A DNA stretch of 64,000 nt from Paenibacillus sp. A3. GTDB taxonomy: Bacteria; Bacillota; Bacilli; Paenibacillales; NBRC-103111. The notes beneath the pieces were generated by a model, which was given only the letters and a program-made list of their open reading frames with translations, did not search any database and was not told where the DNA came from. Positions 53,122-62,154 of this stretch are shown one piece after another. Within the stretch, counting starts at the first letter, position 1; each line of letters starts with the position of its first letter. The DNA is taken from assembly GCF_001399685.1 (NCBI RefSeq), contig NZ_JTHN01000128.1, positions 1 through 64,000 on the forward strand. Direction: 5' to 3'. The position numbers were made by a program, and so were the translations under genes.

Positions 53122-54951
53122 TTATTTTTTGCCAGCTTTGTAAGCGTTCAAGAACTCTTTGGCTTTGCCGGCATCGGCTTTGAGCTCAAGGCCGGTTTGG
53201 ACGATCGGGCTGACCGTCGATACGGCTTTGAATTTATTGTTTTTGTAGTAAGCAAGGAACTCGTCTTGATTGATGGAGTAGAGCACCGCTTTCCTCAGGT
53301 CGGCGCTTTTCGCCACTTCACGGTTCTTCGTGTTAAACAGCAGGTACGAGACGGCGTTGCTCGGCATAGTTTGCAGCGAAAGCTTGCTGTCGCTTTTGAC
53401 GATGTCGAACTTTGTCTCCAGCACGCCGTAGAACAGGTGAATTTCGCCGCTGCGCAGCGCGGACAGCGAGCTGTCGGCGTCCTTGATAAAGCGGATCTTG
53501 ATATTGTTCACCTTCGGTTCGTGCTTCGTGCCCGCCATGTAAGCCGGGTTTTTGAGGAAAATCGCTTCGTAATCGTTCTTGTACGACAAGATGTAGGGAC
53601 CGCTCGTGAACAGGGTGTTGTTATATTTTGCGCCTTCGGTTACCGTGTTTTGATCGCCGTACGGGGTGTCTTTGTTGACGTCGAATTTGGCTACATCATA
53701 CGTGTTGATACTCTCGACTTGCTTCTTGGACACGATGCCCGCCGATTGGTGAGCCAGGTAGTTCAGCACTTGCGGGAACGGATTGGTCGTCGTCAGTTTC
53801 ACGACTTGATATTTGCCTTCTTTGCTGTTGGCTTGTTTCTTGTCCGAGACCAGCGCGGAGATTTTGGCGCCCAGGCCTTTCTCCAGACCGCTTTTTACCG
53901 TTTCGGAGCTGCCGGATTGCTTGATCGATTCCAGAACAGCCGGGTCGGTCACGAGCTCCACGTTCTTGATGTGTTCATGCAGCGTGTACGTTCGATGGTT
54001 CGGCACCGAATTTTTGTCCTTCGCGCGCAGCAGGGAGAAGATGACATCGTCCGCGCCTACGCGCTCGCCTGTATTGACAGCCAGCTTATCCTTGATTTGA
54101 GCGAAATTGATGTCGTCCCGCAGGATGAAGTAATAGTCGGTATTGCCTTCGGCGATGGCGAAGTTATACGACAGGGAGCCTTCGGCGGTCAGCTTGTCGT
54201 CATCCGTCAGGTTGAGCAAACGCACGTACATGTTAGTGTTGATGATGTTGATCGAACCGTCGTTTCCTTTGATCGGGTCGAGCGACGTCAAGGTCGGCAG
54301 CGTCGATTGCAGGATGATCGGGTCTTTCGTGCGTTTCCCCTCATCCTTGAAATCCAGCTCTTCCCACGGAAGGGAGCGGGATTTCGACAGCCGTACAGAA
54401 TCCTTTTTCAGAACTTCCTGATTAAAAGCTTGCGATTTGACGGAGATGTACAGAGGAGCGATATACGCCTTGTCGAACACCAGCTTCTGCTCAAGCTGTT
54501 TGTACGTATCTTTGTACTCCCCTTGCGTCTGTGTCGAAGCTTTCTCGATCAGCTCGTCGATTTCCTTGTCGGCCACAATGCTGTAGTCGCCGCCCGTTTT
54601 GAACAGCGAGCGCACGGCGTAATCCGGGTTGCCGGTTACGGTGGTCCAGCTCGACAGGGAGATGTCGTAATTGCCTGCGTCCTGCTGCGCCTTGTACGAG
54701 CCGTAGTCCGGTTGAAGGTTCAGCTTAACGTTGAAGCCATTCTTGGTCAGTTGATCGCGGATGATGTTGACGTCCGCTTCGCCAGAGCTCATAGCGAGCA
54801 GCTCGATATCGGCGCGGCTGCTGTCGCCCGCTGGCTGCTCGGACGATGGTTTGGATTGCGCCTGTTCGTCCTTGGTTGTTAAAGTGCACCCGCTCAGCAT
54901 AAGCGATACGCCGAGAATCGCCGGAATGAGCAATTTCCCCTTTTTCTTCAA
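53122..54951 (-). CDS. Oligopeptide/dipeptide ABC transporter substrate-binding lipoprotein
   Basis: 609-aa SBP_bac_5 (OppA/DppA) family protein. Lipobox LSGC at about residue 22. Family landmarks include LQSTLPTLTSLDPIKGNDGS and YGDQNTVTEGAKYNNTLFTSGPYIL (outline). Unusually, the family-typical region starting LPTLTSLDP begins only at about residue 215. The first 190 residues (SSGEADVNIIRDQLTKNGF, YDISLSSWTTVTGNPDYAVRS) resemble the C-terminal half of another OppA-like lobe, so domain order may be permuted or duplicated. Last gene of the oppB-oppC-oppA set. Confidence 0.85.
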   Translation of the reverse strand: MKKKGKLLIPAILGVSLMLSGCTLTTKDEQAQSKPSSEQPAGDSSRADIELLAMSSGEADVNIIRDQLTKNGFNVKLNLQPDYGSYKAQQDAGNYDISLSSWTTVTGNPDYAVRSLFKTGGDYSIVADKEIDELIEKASTQTQGEYKDTYKQLEQKLVFDKAYIAPLYISVKSQAFNQEVLKKDSVRLSKSRSLPWEELDFKDEGKRTKDPIILQSTLPTLTSLDPIKGNDGSINIINTNMYVRLLNLTDDDKLTAEGSLSYNFAIAEGNTDYYFILRDDINFAQIKDKLAVNTGERVGADDVIFSLLRAKDKNSVPNHRTYTLHEHIKNVELVTDPAVLESIKQSGSSETVKSGLEKGLGAKISALVSDKKQANSKEGKYQVVKLTTTNPFPQVLNYLAHQSAGIVSKKQVESINTYDVAKFDVNKDTPYGDQNTVTEGAKYNNTLFTSGPYILSYKNDYEAIFLKNPAYMAGTKHEPKVNNIKIRFIKDADSSLSALRSGEIHLFYGVLETKFDIVKSDSKLSLQTMPSNAVSYLLFNTKNREVAKSADLRKAVLYSINQDEFLAYYKNNKFKAVSTVSPIVQTGLELKADAGKAKEFLNAYKAGKK

Positions 54952-55093
54952 TGGAAGTCCCTCCTGGTGAAAAAATAGTTTTAAAATATGAACTCACATA
55001 CATTTATTCATCGCCCTCAGGATTTAAGCACCTGAAAAGGAGATGGAGTATGGATGAGGATTCCGAATGTGTTGTCTGCCAGGACTGTCAGCC

Positions 55094-56602
55094 TTACTCC
55101 AGCTTCGGATCGAGAGCGTCGCGGAGACCGTCTCCCAGGAAGTTGAAGGAGAGGACCAGCGCGATGATCGCCAGACCCGGGTAGATGGCCGTAAACGAAT
55201 GCGACTCCAGATACGCGCTGCCGACCTTGAGAATGTTGCCCCACTCCGGGATATGCGGCTCGACGCCAAGACCGAGAAAGCTTAAGCTGCTGGTCGAGAT
55301 GACGGCGCTCCCGATGGTTAACGTCGATTTGACGATCATCGGGGAGATGGAGTTGGGAATGATATGCTTGAACAGAATCAGCAGATCGCCAGAGCCGAAA
55401 GCCCGCGCCGCCTGCACGTATTCGAGCGTCGAAACGAGCATGACGTTCGCCCTCATCGTCCGGGCATAAGCGGGGATCGCTCCGACGCTCAGCGCGAGAA
55501 TGAGGTTCATGGTGTTGGCGCCAAATGCCGCGATGATCGCAATCGCGAGCAGGATGCCCGGAATGGCGTACAGGATGTCGAGCGCCCGCATGATCACGTT
55601 ATCCGTCTGCCGGCCGAAATAACCGGAGATCGCACCCAGAATCCCCCCGACTACGACGGGGATCAGCGTGGACAAGAAGCCAACGAACAGCGAGATCCGC
55701 GCGCCGAATACGATTCGGGAGAACAGGTCGCGTCCGAAATTGTCGGTGCCGAGCGGGTAAGCCAAACTCGGAGCTTGCAAAATCGCCCCATAGTTGTTTT
55801 CGATCGCCATGCTGTAATCGAACGTCAGATAGCTGCACACGGCGATGGTAAGCAGGAAACAAATAAAAAACAGGCCGAGCATCGAGGTGGAGCTTCTGGA
55901 AAGGCGCTCGACGGCATGATGAAGTTTCGAGTCCGACAGCTGTTCCTTGTCGCGCAGCTTGGCGATCAACAGAAGGCCCAGGAACAGGGCGAACAGATTG
56001 CCTGTTGCGGCGGTCGCCAACAGCACGATGGAGACGATCCACATCCACTTAGGTAAAATCTTGTCATCTGCATAGTGCGCCACCAGCAGCAAGGCGACCA
56101 GTTGGAGCACGGCTGCCACGATGAGCAGCGCCATGCCTTGCAGGAACGTATTGGCGACGTAAGGCTTGAATACGTTCAAGGCCGAGACGGCAAAGACGAA
56201 CAAGGTCGTTAGCAGCGTATAAAAGGCCAACGTATAGGCGGCGCTTTTCTTGCGTTTGATCAGTTGGAAAGCCGCGGTCCCGACGAAGATATTGGCTGTC
56301 AGCAAGCTTAACAGCAGCACGTAGCCTAAACGGCGCGTGCCCCGCCGCAGCTCGCCGCTGCGAAGCAGGTCTCTTTTGATCAGGAACCTGACCGCTAACT
56401 GCAGCAGCCCAAAAACCAGATAGGCGGCGCATGCAGCCAAGACGGCCGGCCTCCAGACCGCGCCGGACCCGTCGTAGCTGTTCAGCAGCAGTACCAAGGC
56501 GATTCCGAGAGAAACGATGCCGGAGAAGCCGGCTTGACTGTATTCCGGGCAAGAGGCCAGCCGGAAGTGGACTTCATGTTTGTTTGGTTGAATGGTATTC
56601 AC
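55094..56602 (-). CDS. Oligopeptide ABC permease (OppC type) with extended N-terminus
   Basis: About 502 aa, some 200 longer than ordinary OppC. The C-terminal 280 residues are a normal permease (YPLGTDNFGRDLFSRIVFGARISL; EAA-like EYVQAARAFGSGDLLILFKHIIPN). The N-terminal about 220 residues add roughly six further membrane segments of unknown role. GTG 56602 is preferred because AGGTGG lies just upstream; GTG 56611 is possible. The stop of oppB is only 4-13 bp upstream. Confidence 0.85.
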   Translation of the reverse strand: MNTIQPNKHEVHFRLASCPEYSQAGFSGIVSLGIALVLLLNSYDGSGAVWRPAVLAACAAYLVFGLLQLAVRFLIKRDLLRSGELRRGTRRLGYVLLLSLLTANIFVGTAAFQLIKRKKSAAYTLAFYTLLTTLFVFAVSALNVFKPYVANTFLQGMALLIVAAVLQLVALLLVAHYADDKILPKWMWIVSIVLLATAATGNLFALFLGLLLIAKLRDKEQLSDSKLHHAVERLSRSSTSMLGLFFICFLLTIAVCSYLTFDYSMAIENNYGAILQAPSLAYPLGTDNFGRDLFSRIVFGARISLFVGFLSTLIPVVVGGILGAISGYFGRQTDNVIMRALDILYAIPGILLAIAIIAAFGANTMNLILALSVGAIPAYARTMRANVMLVSTLEYVQAARAFGSGDLLILFKHIIPNSISPMIVKSTLTIGSAVISTSSLSFLGLGVEPHIPEWGNILKVGSAYLESHSFTAIYPGLAIIALVLSFNFLGDGLRDALDPKLE

Positions 56603-56614
56603 GGCTGCCACCTG

Positions 56615-58102
56615 CTAGTATTGTTTCATTTTTGAACGGATTCTTGGATCGAAAAAGGCGTACAAAATATCAATCACGACATTGACGATAGAGATTGCGA
56701 TGGCGGTGTAGACGACGCCTCCCATAATCGCGGGAATGTCCGGGATGAACTGCTTGTCCACGATGTAGCTCCCGATGCCGTTAATGTTGAACACCTTCTC
56801 GGTAACGGCCGATCCGCCGAGCATTCCGCCGAACTGAAGTCCGATGACCGTAATGATCGGGATCAGCGCGTTGCCTACCGCGTGCCTCCACAGGACGCGC
56901 TTGCGGGATAGCCCCTTGGCTTTGGCGGTCGTAATGTAATCCTCGTGAATGACCTCAAGCGTGGAAGACCGGGTCATCCGCGCGACCGCCGCCGTTAACC
57001 CCGTGCCCAGAACGATAACCGGCATGATCATCGATAGCCCGTTCTCCGGATTATAGGTAGCGGGAAGCCATTGCAGCTTGATCGAAAAGTTCAGGATGAA
57101 GATCAAGCCTTGCCAAAAATTCGGGATCGACAAGCCGAGCAGCGCGATGAACATAAACGTATAATCGAAAAACGAATTCGGCCGCGTCGCCGATATAATG
57201 CCGATCGGCAGGGCGATCAGCACCGCGACGATCGTGGATATAACCGTCAGTGTCAGCGTCACGGGAAATTTTGTGGCGATGGCCGTCGTAACTTCCTCGT
57301 TGCCCGCAAACGACTTGCCGAGATCGAAAGTCAGGATGCCTCTTAGTGTATCCCAGAGCTGAACCAGATAAGGCTGATCCAATCCGTACAGCTTTTTGAA
57401 GGCGGCGATCTGCTCGGCGGTCGCGGTTTCCCCGAGAATATTGGCGGCCGGTTCCATCGGCGATATGTACAGGATGGTGAAGACCAGGAAGGCGACGCCG
57501 AAAATGACCAGCACCGTCATGACCAGCCGTTCCACGATGTATTTCAGATAAGCGTTACCGTAAATTCCGATCAACGCATACATCAGGATGCCCGGCAGGA
57601 AAGTCACAGCCAGAAACGCCGGGTTCTGGATCAAATTCCGGAACGTCTCCGCAAACGTGACCTGTGTCTCGTGGTGCAGCTCCAGATGAGCCTCGACCTG
57701 CCGCTGCAGAGCTTCCTTGAACTTTTCGGCGGTGATGCGCTCCGCTTCATGCTCTGACTGCTTCTGATCGACCTGTTGGTTGAAAAAATGATGCTTCCGG
57801 GTCAACTGCTCCTTTGTTTCCGATAAAATCCGGTCCCGGTAACCGGATTCCAGCAGCTTGCGTTCCAGACTTCGACGCAATTCCTGATGCGTCTTCCGCT
57901 TGCGTCCATATCGATAGACGATGCCGACGATTACGTTTACGGGCGCCCCTGCGAGCAGCAGCAGGAAACGATAAGCCGGGTGCAGCAACATTTTGGAGTA
58001 GATGTTCCCGATTCGGTCAACGAGACGGGAACCTGTCACGACCGTTTGCCCTGTCAAGCTTGTGCGCTCCCTTTCAAGTAAATTAGTATTTTCAATTTGC
58101 AT
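56615..58102 (-). CDS. Oligopeptide ABC permease (OppB type) with coiled-coil N-terminus
   Basis: 495 aa against about 310-330 for usual OppB. The OppB core starts near residue 180 (YIVERLVMTVLVIFGVAFLVFTILY; EAA region YITTAKAKGLSRKRVLWRHAVGNALIP). The extra N-terminus has one or two membrane segments (YRFLLLLAGAPVNVIVGIVY) and a highly charged helical stretch (about 65-150, rich in Lys/Glu/Gln), probably cytoplasmic and coiled. First gene of the minus-strand set; the divergent ATPase gene starts 109 bp away, so both promoters lie in 58103-58211. Confidence 0.88.
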   Translation of the reverse strand: MQIENTNLLERERTSLTGQTVVTGSRLVDRIGNIYSKMLLHPAYRFLLLLAGAPVNVIVGIVYRYGRKRKTHQELRRSLERKLLESGYRDRILSETKEQLTRKHHFFNQQVDQKQSEHEAERITAEKFKEALQRQVEAHLELHHETQVTFAETFRNLIQNPAFLAVTFLPGILMYALIGIYGNAYLKYIVERLVMTVLVIFGVAFLVFTILYISPMEPAANILGETATAEQIAAFKKLYGLDQPYLVQLWDTLRGILTFDLGKSFAGNEEVTTAIATKFPVTLTLTVISTIVAVLIALPIGIISATRPNSFFDYTFMFIALLGLSIPNFWQGLIFILNFSIKLQWLPATYNPENGLSMIMPVIVLGTGLTAAVARMTRSSTLEVIHEDYITTAKAKGLSRKRVLWRHAVGNALIPIITVIGLQFGGMLGGSAVTEKVFNINGIGSYIVDKQFIPDIPAIMGGVVYTAIAISIVNVVIDILYAFFDPRIRSKMKQY

Positions 58103-58211
58103 TATTCCTATTGATATAGTAGATTTTATGATGAGGGTTGGAAAATGTCAACAATACAAAGAACGATGAAATTATTTTTTTAAAAATTTACGATTTGACG
58201 CAGGTGACTCC

Positions 58212-59954
58212 ATGGATACGTTATTGCATGTGAACCAATTATCCGTTTCATTTTATTCTCGCGATAAAGAAGTCGAAGCCGTCCGGAATGTGAGCTTCGA
58301 GGTACGCAAAGGCGAGACGCTCGGGATTGTCGGAGAATCCGGCAGCGGCAAGAGCGTCACGGCGCGCACGATCATGCGTCTGCTGCCTTCGCCGCCCTCT
58401 ATGGTGAAGGGCGGGGAGATTTTGTTCCAAGGCCAGAATCTGGCCCATAAAAGCGAACAAGAGATGGAGCAGATCCGGGGGCGGGAGATCGGAATGATTT
58501 TTCAGGACCCGATGTCTTCGCTCAACCCGACCATGCGGATCGGCAAGCAGATCGAGGAGAGCCTGATCAAGCACCGGAAGCTCTCCAAGACGGATGCGCG
58601 CAGGGAAGCGATCGAGATGCTGCGGATGGTCGGCATCCCGTATAGCGAGGCGCGCTATATGCAGTATCCTCATGAATTTTCCGGCGGCATGCGCCAGCGG
58701 GTGATGATTGCCATCGCGCTCGCTTGCCGTCCGTCGCTGCTGATCGCCGACGAACCGACAACTGCGCTGGACGTAACGATACAGGCGCAGATTTTGCACC
58801 AAATGAAGGAGCTCCAGCTAAAGCTCGGCACCTCGATCATCCTCATTACGCACGACTTGGGCGTCGTCGCCGGCATGTGCGACCGCGTCGTCGTCATGAA
58901 GGAAGGTGAGGTCGTCGAGACGGGCACGACGGAAGAGATTTTCTACTCGCCGAAGCATCCTTATACGATCCGGCTGCTGAACGCGCTGCCCCGGTTGGAC
59001 GAGAAGAAGAAGCCGAAGCCCGAGCCGATCATCAAGAGGTCGGCCGAGGATCGTCCGCTGCTGGAGGTGCGGTCGCTGAAGCAGTATTTTGATCTCGGAA
59101 AGGGGCAGATCGTCAAGGCGGTCAACGATATCAGCTTCGATATCCGGGCCGGCGAAACGCTTGGCGTCGTAGGCGAATCCGGGAGCGGCAAGTCGACGAC
59201 GGGGCGAGCGATTCTTCGACTGAACGAGCCTACCGGGGGCGAGGTGCTTTTCAAGGGAATCGCGCTGAACCGGCTCAACCGTGGCGAAATGAAGACGATG
59301 CGGCGCTATATGCAGATGATTTTCCAAGATCCGTACGCCTCGCTGAACCCGCGCCTCCGCATCGTCGACATCATTGGCGAAGCGCTGGACGTGCACCGGA
59401 TCGCAGGAGGGAAAAAGGAGCGGCAGAAGCGGGTCGAAGAGCTGCTTGATATGGTCGGGCTTAGCCCTGTGCATGCCATGCGGTATCCTCACGAATTCTC
59501 GGGAGGCCAACGCCAGCGGATCGGCATCGCACGCACTCTGGCCATCGAACCGGAATTTATCGTGTGCGACGAGCCGTTGTCGGCTCTGGATGTCTCGATC
59601 CAGTCGCAGATCGTCAAGCTCCTGGAGGAGCTGCAGCAACGACTGGGTCTTACCTATCTGTTTATCGCGCACGATCTGTCGATGGTTAAGCATATCAGCG
59701 ACCGCGTGGCGGTGATGTACAAAGGCAAGATCGTGGAGCTGGCGGAGAGTGAGGAGCTGTACGAGAACCCGCAGCATGCGTACACGAAGTCGCTGCTGGC
59801 CGCGATCCCGGTTCCCGATCCGAAGGTGGAATCACGGAAGACGTTCACCGCTGAGGAGGAGTCCTCGAAGGCGGACCCGTACAGCTTGGAGCGCTCAAGC
59901 TTCGTTGAAGTGAAGAAGGGGCATTGGGTGGCTGTTGCTGAGGGGGAGGGTTAG
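58212..59954 (+). CDS. Oligopeptide ABC transporter, fused double ATPase (OppD-OppF)
   Basis: 580-aa protein with two complete ATPase domains. Walker A motifs are [11 protein letters not shown] (about residue 38) and [11 protein letters not shown] (about 320); signatures are FSGGMRQRV and FSGGQRQRI; Walker B segments are [12 protein letters not shown] and [12 protein letters not shown]. Each is followed by the oligopeptide-specific C-terminal extension ([27 protein letters not shown]). It powers the divergently encoded permeases; one gene replaces the usual oppD and oppF. GCAGGTGA precedes the ATG. Confidence 0.93.
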   Translation: MDTLLHVNQLSVSFYSRDKEVEAVRNVSFEVRKGETLGIVGESGSGKSVTARTIMRLLPSPPSMVKGGEILFQGQNLAHKSEQEMEQIRGREIGMIFQDPMSSLNPTMRIGKQIEESLIKHRKLSKTDARREAIEMLRMVGIPYSEARYMQYPHEFSGGMRQRVMIAIALACRPSLLIADEPTTALDVTIQAQILHQMKELQLKLGTSIILITHDLGVVAGMCDRVVVMKEGEVVETGTTEEIFYSPKHPYTIRLLNALPRLDEKKKPKPEPIIKRSAEDRPLLEVRSLKQYFDLGKGQIVKAVNDISFDIRAGETLGVVGESGSGKSTTGRAILRLNEPTGGEVLFKGIALNRLNRGEMKTMRRYMQMIFQDPYASLNPRLRIVDIIGEALDVHRIAGGKKERQKRVEELLDMVGLSPVHAMRYPHEFSGGQRQRIGIARTLAIEPEFIVCDEPLSALDVSIQSQIVKLLEELQQRLGLTYLFIAHDLSMVKHISDRVAVMYKGKIVELAESEELYENPQHAYTKSLLAAIPVPDPKVESRKTFTAEEESSKADPYSLERSSFVEVKKGHWVAVAEGEG

Positions 59955-60093
59955 GTGATAAAAGAGCGGGAGAGTAACCAATTAAGAGTCGGGTCTTGTG
60001 TTCGGCCGCTAGAAAAAATTGAAGGTAAGGACACTAAAGAGGTAGAATTAGCTTAAGCGTTATAGGAACAAACCAAAACAGAATTGAATTCTG

Positions 60094-60279
60094 TTGGAAA
60101 AAAGCGGGCAAAGCTTTATAATGTAATTGCGCATTTGTGTCGTCGACCTCCAATGCTGTAAAAAAGCCGGGGGATCGACGACAATGAGGGCAGCGTGGTA
60201 ACAGAGATTTTGGTAGCTGGCGTGAGGGAGAATTGTTTGTTAGATATGTGGGAATAGCGTAACGACGGCGTTTTTGTGG
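60094..60279 (+). promoter_or_regulatory. CRISPR leader D: promoter and 5' hairpin
   Basis: TTGGAA (60094-60099), 17-nt spacer, TATAAT (60117-60122). GTCGTCGA (60139-60146) pairs with TCGACGAC (60175-60182), extended by CCTCC/GGGGG with a G-T pair and a bulged A. Loop AATGCTGTAAAAAAGCC. Ninety-seven nt follow to the first repeat. A 7-bp palindrome (ACAGAAT-TGA-ATTCTGT) lies just before the -35. The 59955-60093 stretch shows nothing else. Confidence 0.8.
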
Positions 60280-60779
60280 GTTTTGAACGTACCTATGAGG
60301 AATTGAAACCGGTAAAATTTCCTTGAACGGCGCGAATTTGTTTAGCGTTTTGAACGTACCTATGAGGAATTGAAACACCTCTCGTACAATCACGGTATAC
60401 GGCAAACTCATGGTTTTGAACGTACCTATGAGGAATTGAAACGTTCTTATGGTGGTTGACTATGCAACGGGGCTTATGGGTTTTGAACGTACCTATGAGG
60501 AATTGAAACTAATTTACGGCCCATTGCCTGCCATCGCGCGTGTAATCCGTTTTGAACGTACCTATGAGGAATTGAAACGCCGAGTCGTCCAGCATGTCCT
60601 TCACCTGCTGCATTTCGTTTTGAACGTACCTACGAGGAATTGAAACTTGTAAAGTGCTATATAGTTTCTTGGGCGGTTCTCAGTTTAGAACGTACCTATG
60701 AGGAATTGAAACTCGAAAGCTCCTTTATGTCCAATCTAACGTTGATGATGTTTAGAACGTATCTACGGAAAATTGAAAC
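60280..60779 (+). CRISPR. CRISPR array D: 8 repeats, 7 spacers
   Basis: Repeats start at 60280, 60347, 60413, 60480, 60549, 60617, 60683 and 60750, all 30 nt; spacers are 37, 36, 37, 39, 38, 36 and 37 nt. The first five repeats are identical (GTTTTGAACGTACC...GAGGAATTGAAAC), the sixth has TACGAGG, the seventh GTTTAGAAC, and the last (GTTTAGAACGTATCTACGG...) is clearly degenerate, marking the trailer end. With the ATTGAAAC ending it belongs to the type I-B/III repeat group. This is the best-preserved array. Confidence 0.97.
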
Positions 60780-61129
60780 ATCCTTCGGCGACTGCAGACG
60801 TCATAGTCGAAGTTGTTCCAGCTAGGCATATTTTCGGACTCCCAACATCTAGAGCTTCGAAAAAGAGGATCTGGGTTCGAAGGAAGAAAAGTCTTTACGG
60901 GTCGACACCTGTATCCGGAGCAACATTATTGGAGATAAACCTGCATCAACTTGAAGCGCTGCATACACCATGCACCGTCGTTGGAGAGGCTGCAACAAGA
61001 GCATCCTCTCCCTTGGAGGAGAAGATGCTCCTTGACACTAATGGTTTCAGCCGGACTCTTTATGTCTGTAAAGGAAGCTGTTTTACGGCCTATGCGTATA
61101 TCCGTGTCGATTCTTACAATCTGAATAGA
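60780..61129. other. Trailer region of array D with a stem-loop
   Basis: No convincing gene. A hairpin at 60999-61030 (GAGCATC pairing with GATGCTC, inner CTCC/GGAG) lies about 100 bp beyond the stop of the minus-strand hydrolase gene and could end that transcript, though its T run is poor. The remainder is unassigned. Confidence 0.4.
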
Positions 61130-62068
61130 TTAAGTATGAAGTGCCCGGGCCATCGCATCCATATAGCTATGAACGGCGCGCTGACTCACTTCCGCTTCTG
61201 GAACGAAACTTTCAAAAAGGTGAAAGCATCCGGGATACAAGTGAAATTCGACATCTACACCTGCTTGTGCAAGCCGCGTTACATATTCGATCGTCTCATC
61301 TCGGAACAGATCAAGCTGACCTATACATGTATAGGTTGGTGGCAGCCCTGCCAAATTATCCGCTCTCGACGGTACCGCATAGGGAGATATCCCGCTGGCA
61401 TCGTTCTCCTCGCCCAGGTACATGTTCCAAGCCGCCAAGTTGTTCGTTCGGTTCCAGATTGCGCGATCTTCCGTAATCTCATGGCTTGATGGCGTGATGT
61501 TACGGTTGTCGAGCATCGGATACAACGGCATTTGAAACATAATGGATGGTCCGCCTTTATCACGTGCCATCAGCGCGAGCGCTGCTGTCAGCCCGCCGCC
61601 ACCGCTTGCGCCGGCAATCGCAACCCGGTTCACATCAATTCCCAGCGATTCCGCCTCCTCTGTCATCCAGACCAGACCAGCATAACAATCTTCGATAGCC
61701 GCTGGGTAAGGGTTCTCGGGAGCAAGCCTGTAATCCACCGACACGACAACACATCCAGCCGTCTGAACGAAGCGTTCGCACAACTCGTCGTCCATATCAG
61801 GATGTCCCATCACATATCCGCCTCCGTGAATCCACAGCATGGCTGGAAGCTTGTCACCCTTTCGTCCGGCAGGTTCGTAAATTTTAGCCAGCATCTCACC
61901 TGAAGCCCCCGGAATCGTTCGACTGGTTGTGTGTACATGCTCTGACTTCTTCACAGGCGGAGCCGACACCAGACTTCTGCTCCACTCCAAATTCTCTTCC
62001 AATTGAAACCCTGGAAATTGTGCAAAGGCCTCTCTTAATTCCGGCAGTATACGTTTATCCATATTCAT
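61130..62068 (-). CDS. Alpha/beta-hydrolase of the hormone-sensitive-lipase type
   Basis: 312-aa esterase/lipase. The oxyanion-hole motif is WIHGGGYVMGHPD, the nucleophile elbow GASGGGGLTAALALMA (Ser), and the Asp and His are in CIGQLDLFRDE and YPGCFHLFE. It hydrolyses short- to medium-chain esters in the cytoplasm. GGAGGG lies 6 nt before ATG 62068. It forms a same-strand row with a luciferase-like monooxygenase and a dehydrogenase, suggesting a small catabolic cluster. Confidence 0.92.
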   Translation of the reverse strand: MNMDKRILPELREAFAQFPGFQLEENLEWSRSLVSAPPVKKSEHVHTTSRTIPGASGEMLAKIYEPAGRKGDKLPAMLWIHGGGYVMGHPDMDDELCERFVQTAGCVVVSVDYRLAPENPYPAAIEDCYAGLVWMTEEAESLGIDVNRVAIAGASGGGGLTAALALMARDKGGPSIMFQMPLYPMLDNRNITPSSHEITEDRAIWNRTNNLAAWNMYLGEENDASGISPYAVPSRADNLAGLPPTYTCIGQLDLFRDETIEYVTRLAQAGVDVEFHLYPGCFHLFESFVPEAEVSQRAVHSYMDAMARALHT

Positions 62069-62154
62069 GTAAATCCCTCCGGTAATATATGAAGCGAAAC
62101 TGGATCTTCGTTTGTTTATTCTCGTGTTCTGAAGGACGATTGAATGGATACTCC

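Noticed and set aside
53113-54882. 589-aa plus-strand frame opposite the oligopeptide-binding protein
   Set aside because: Antisense shadow with repeated FV/RR composition; the minus-strand frame has a lipobox and family motifs.
60773-61489. 238-aa plus-strand frame downstream of array D
   Set aside because: Begins inside the last CRISPR repeat and continues antisense to the lipase gene; no ribosome site or motif.
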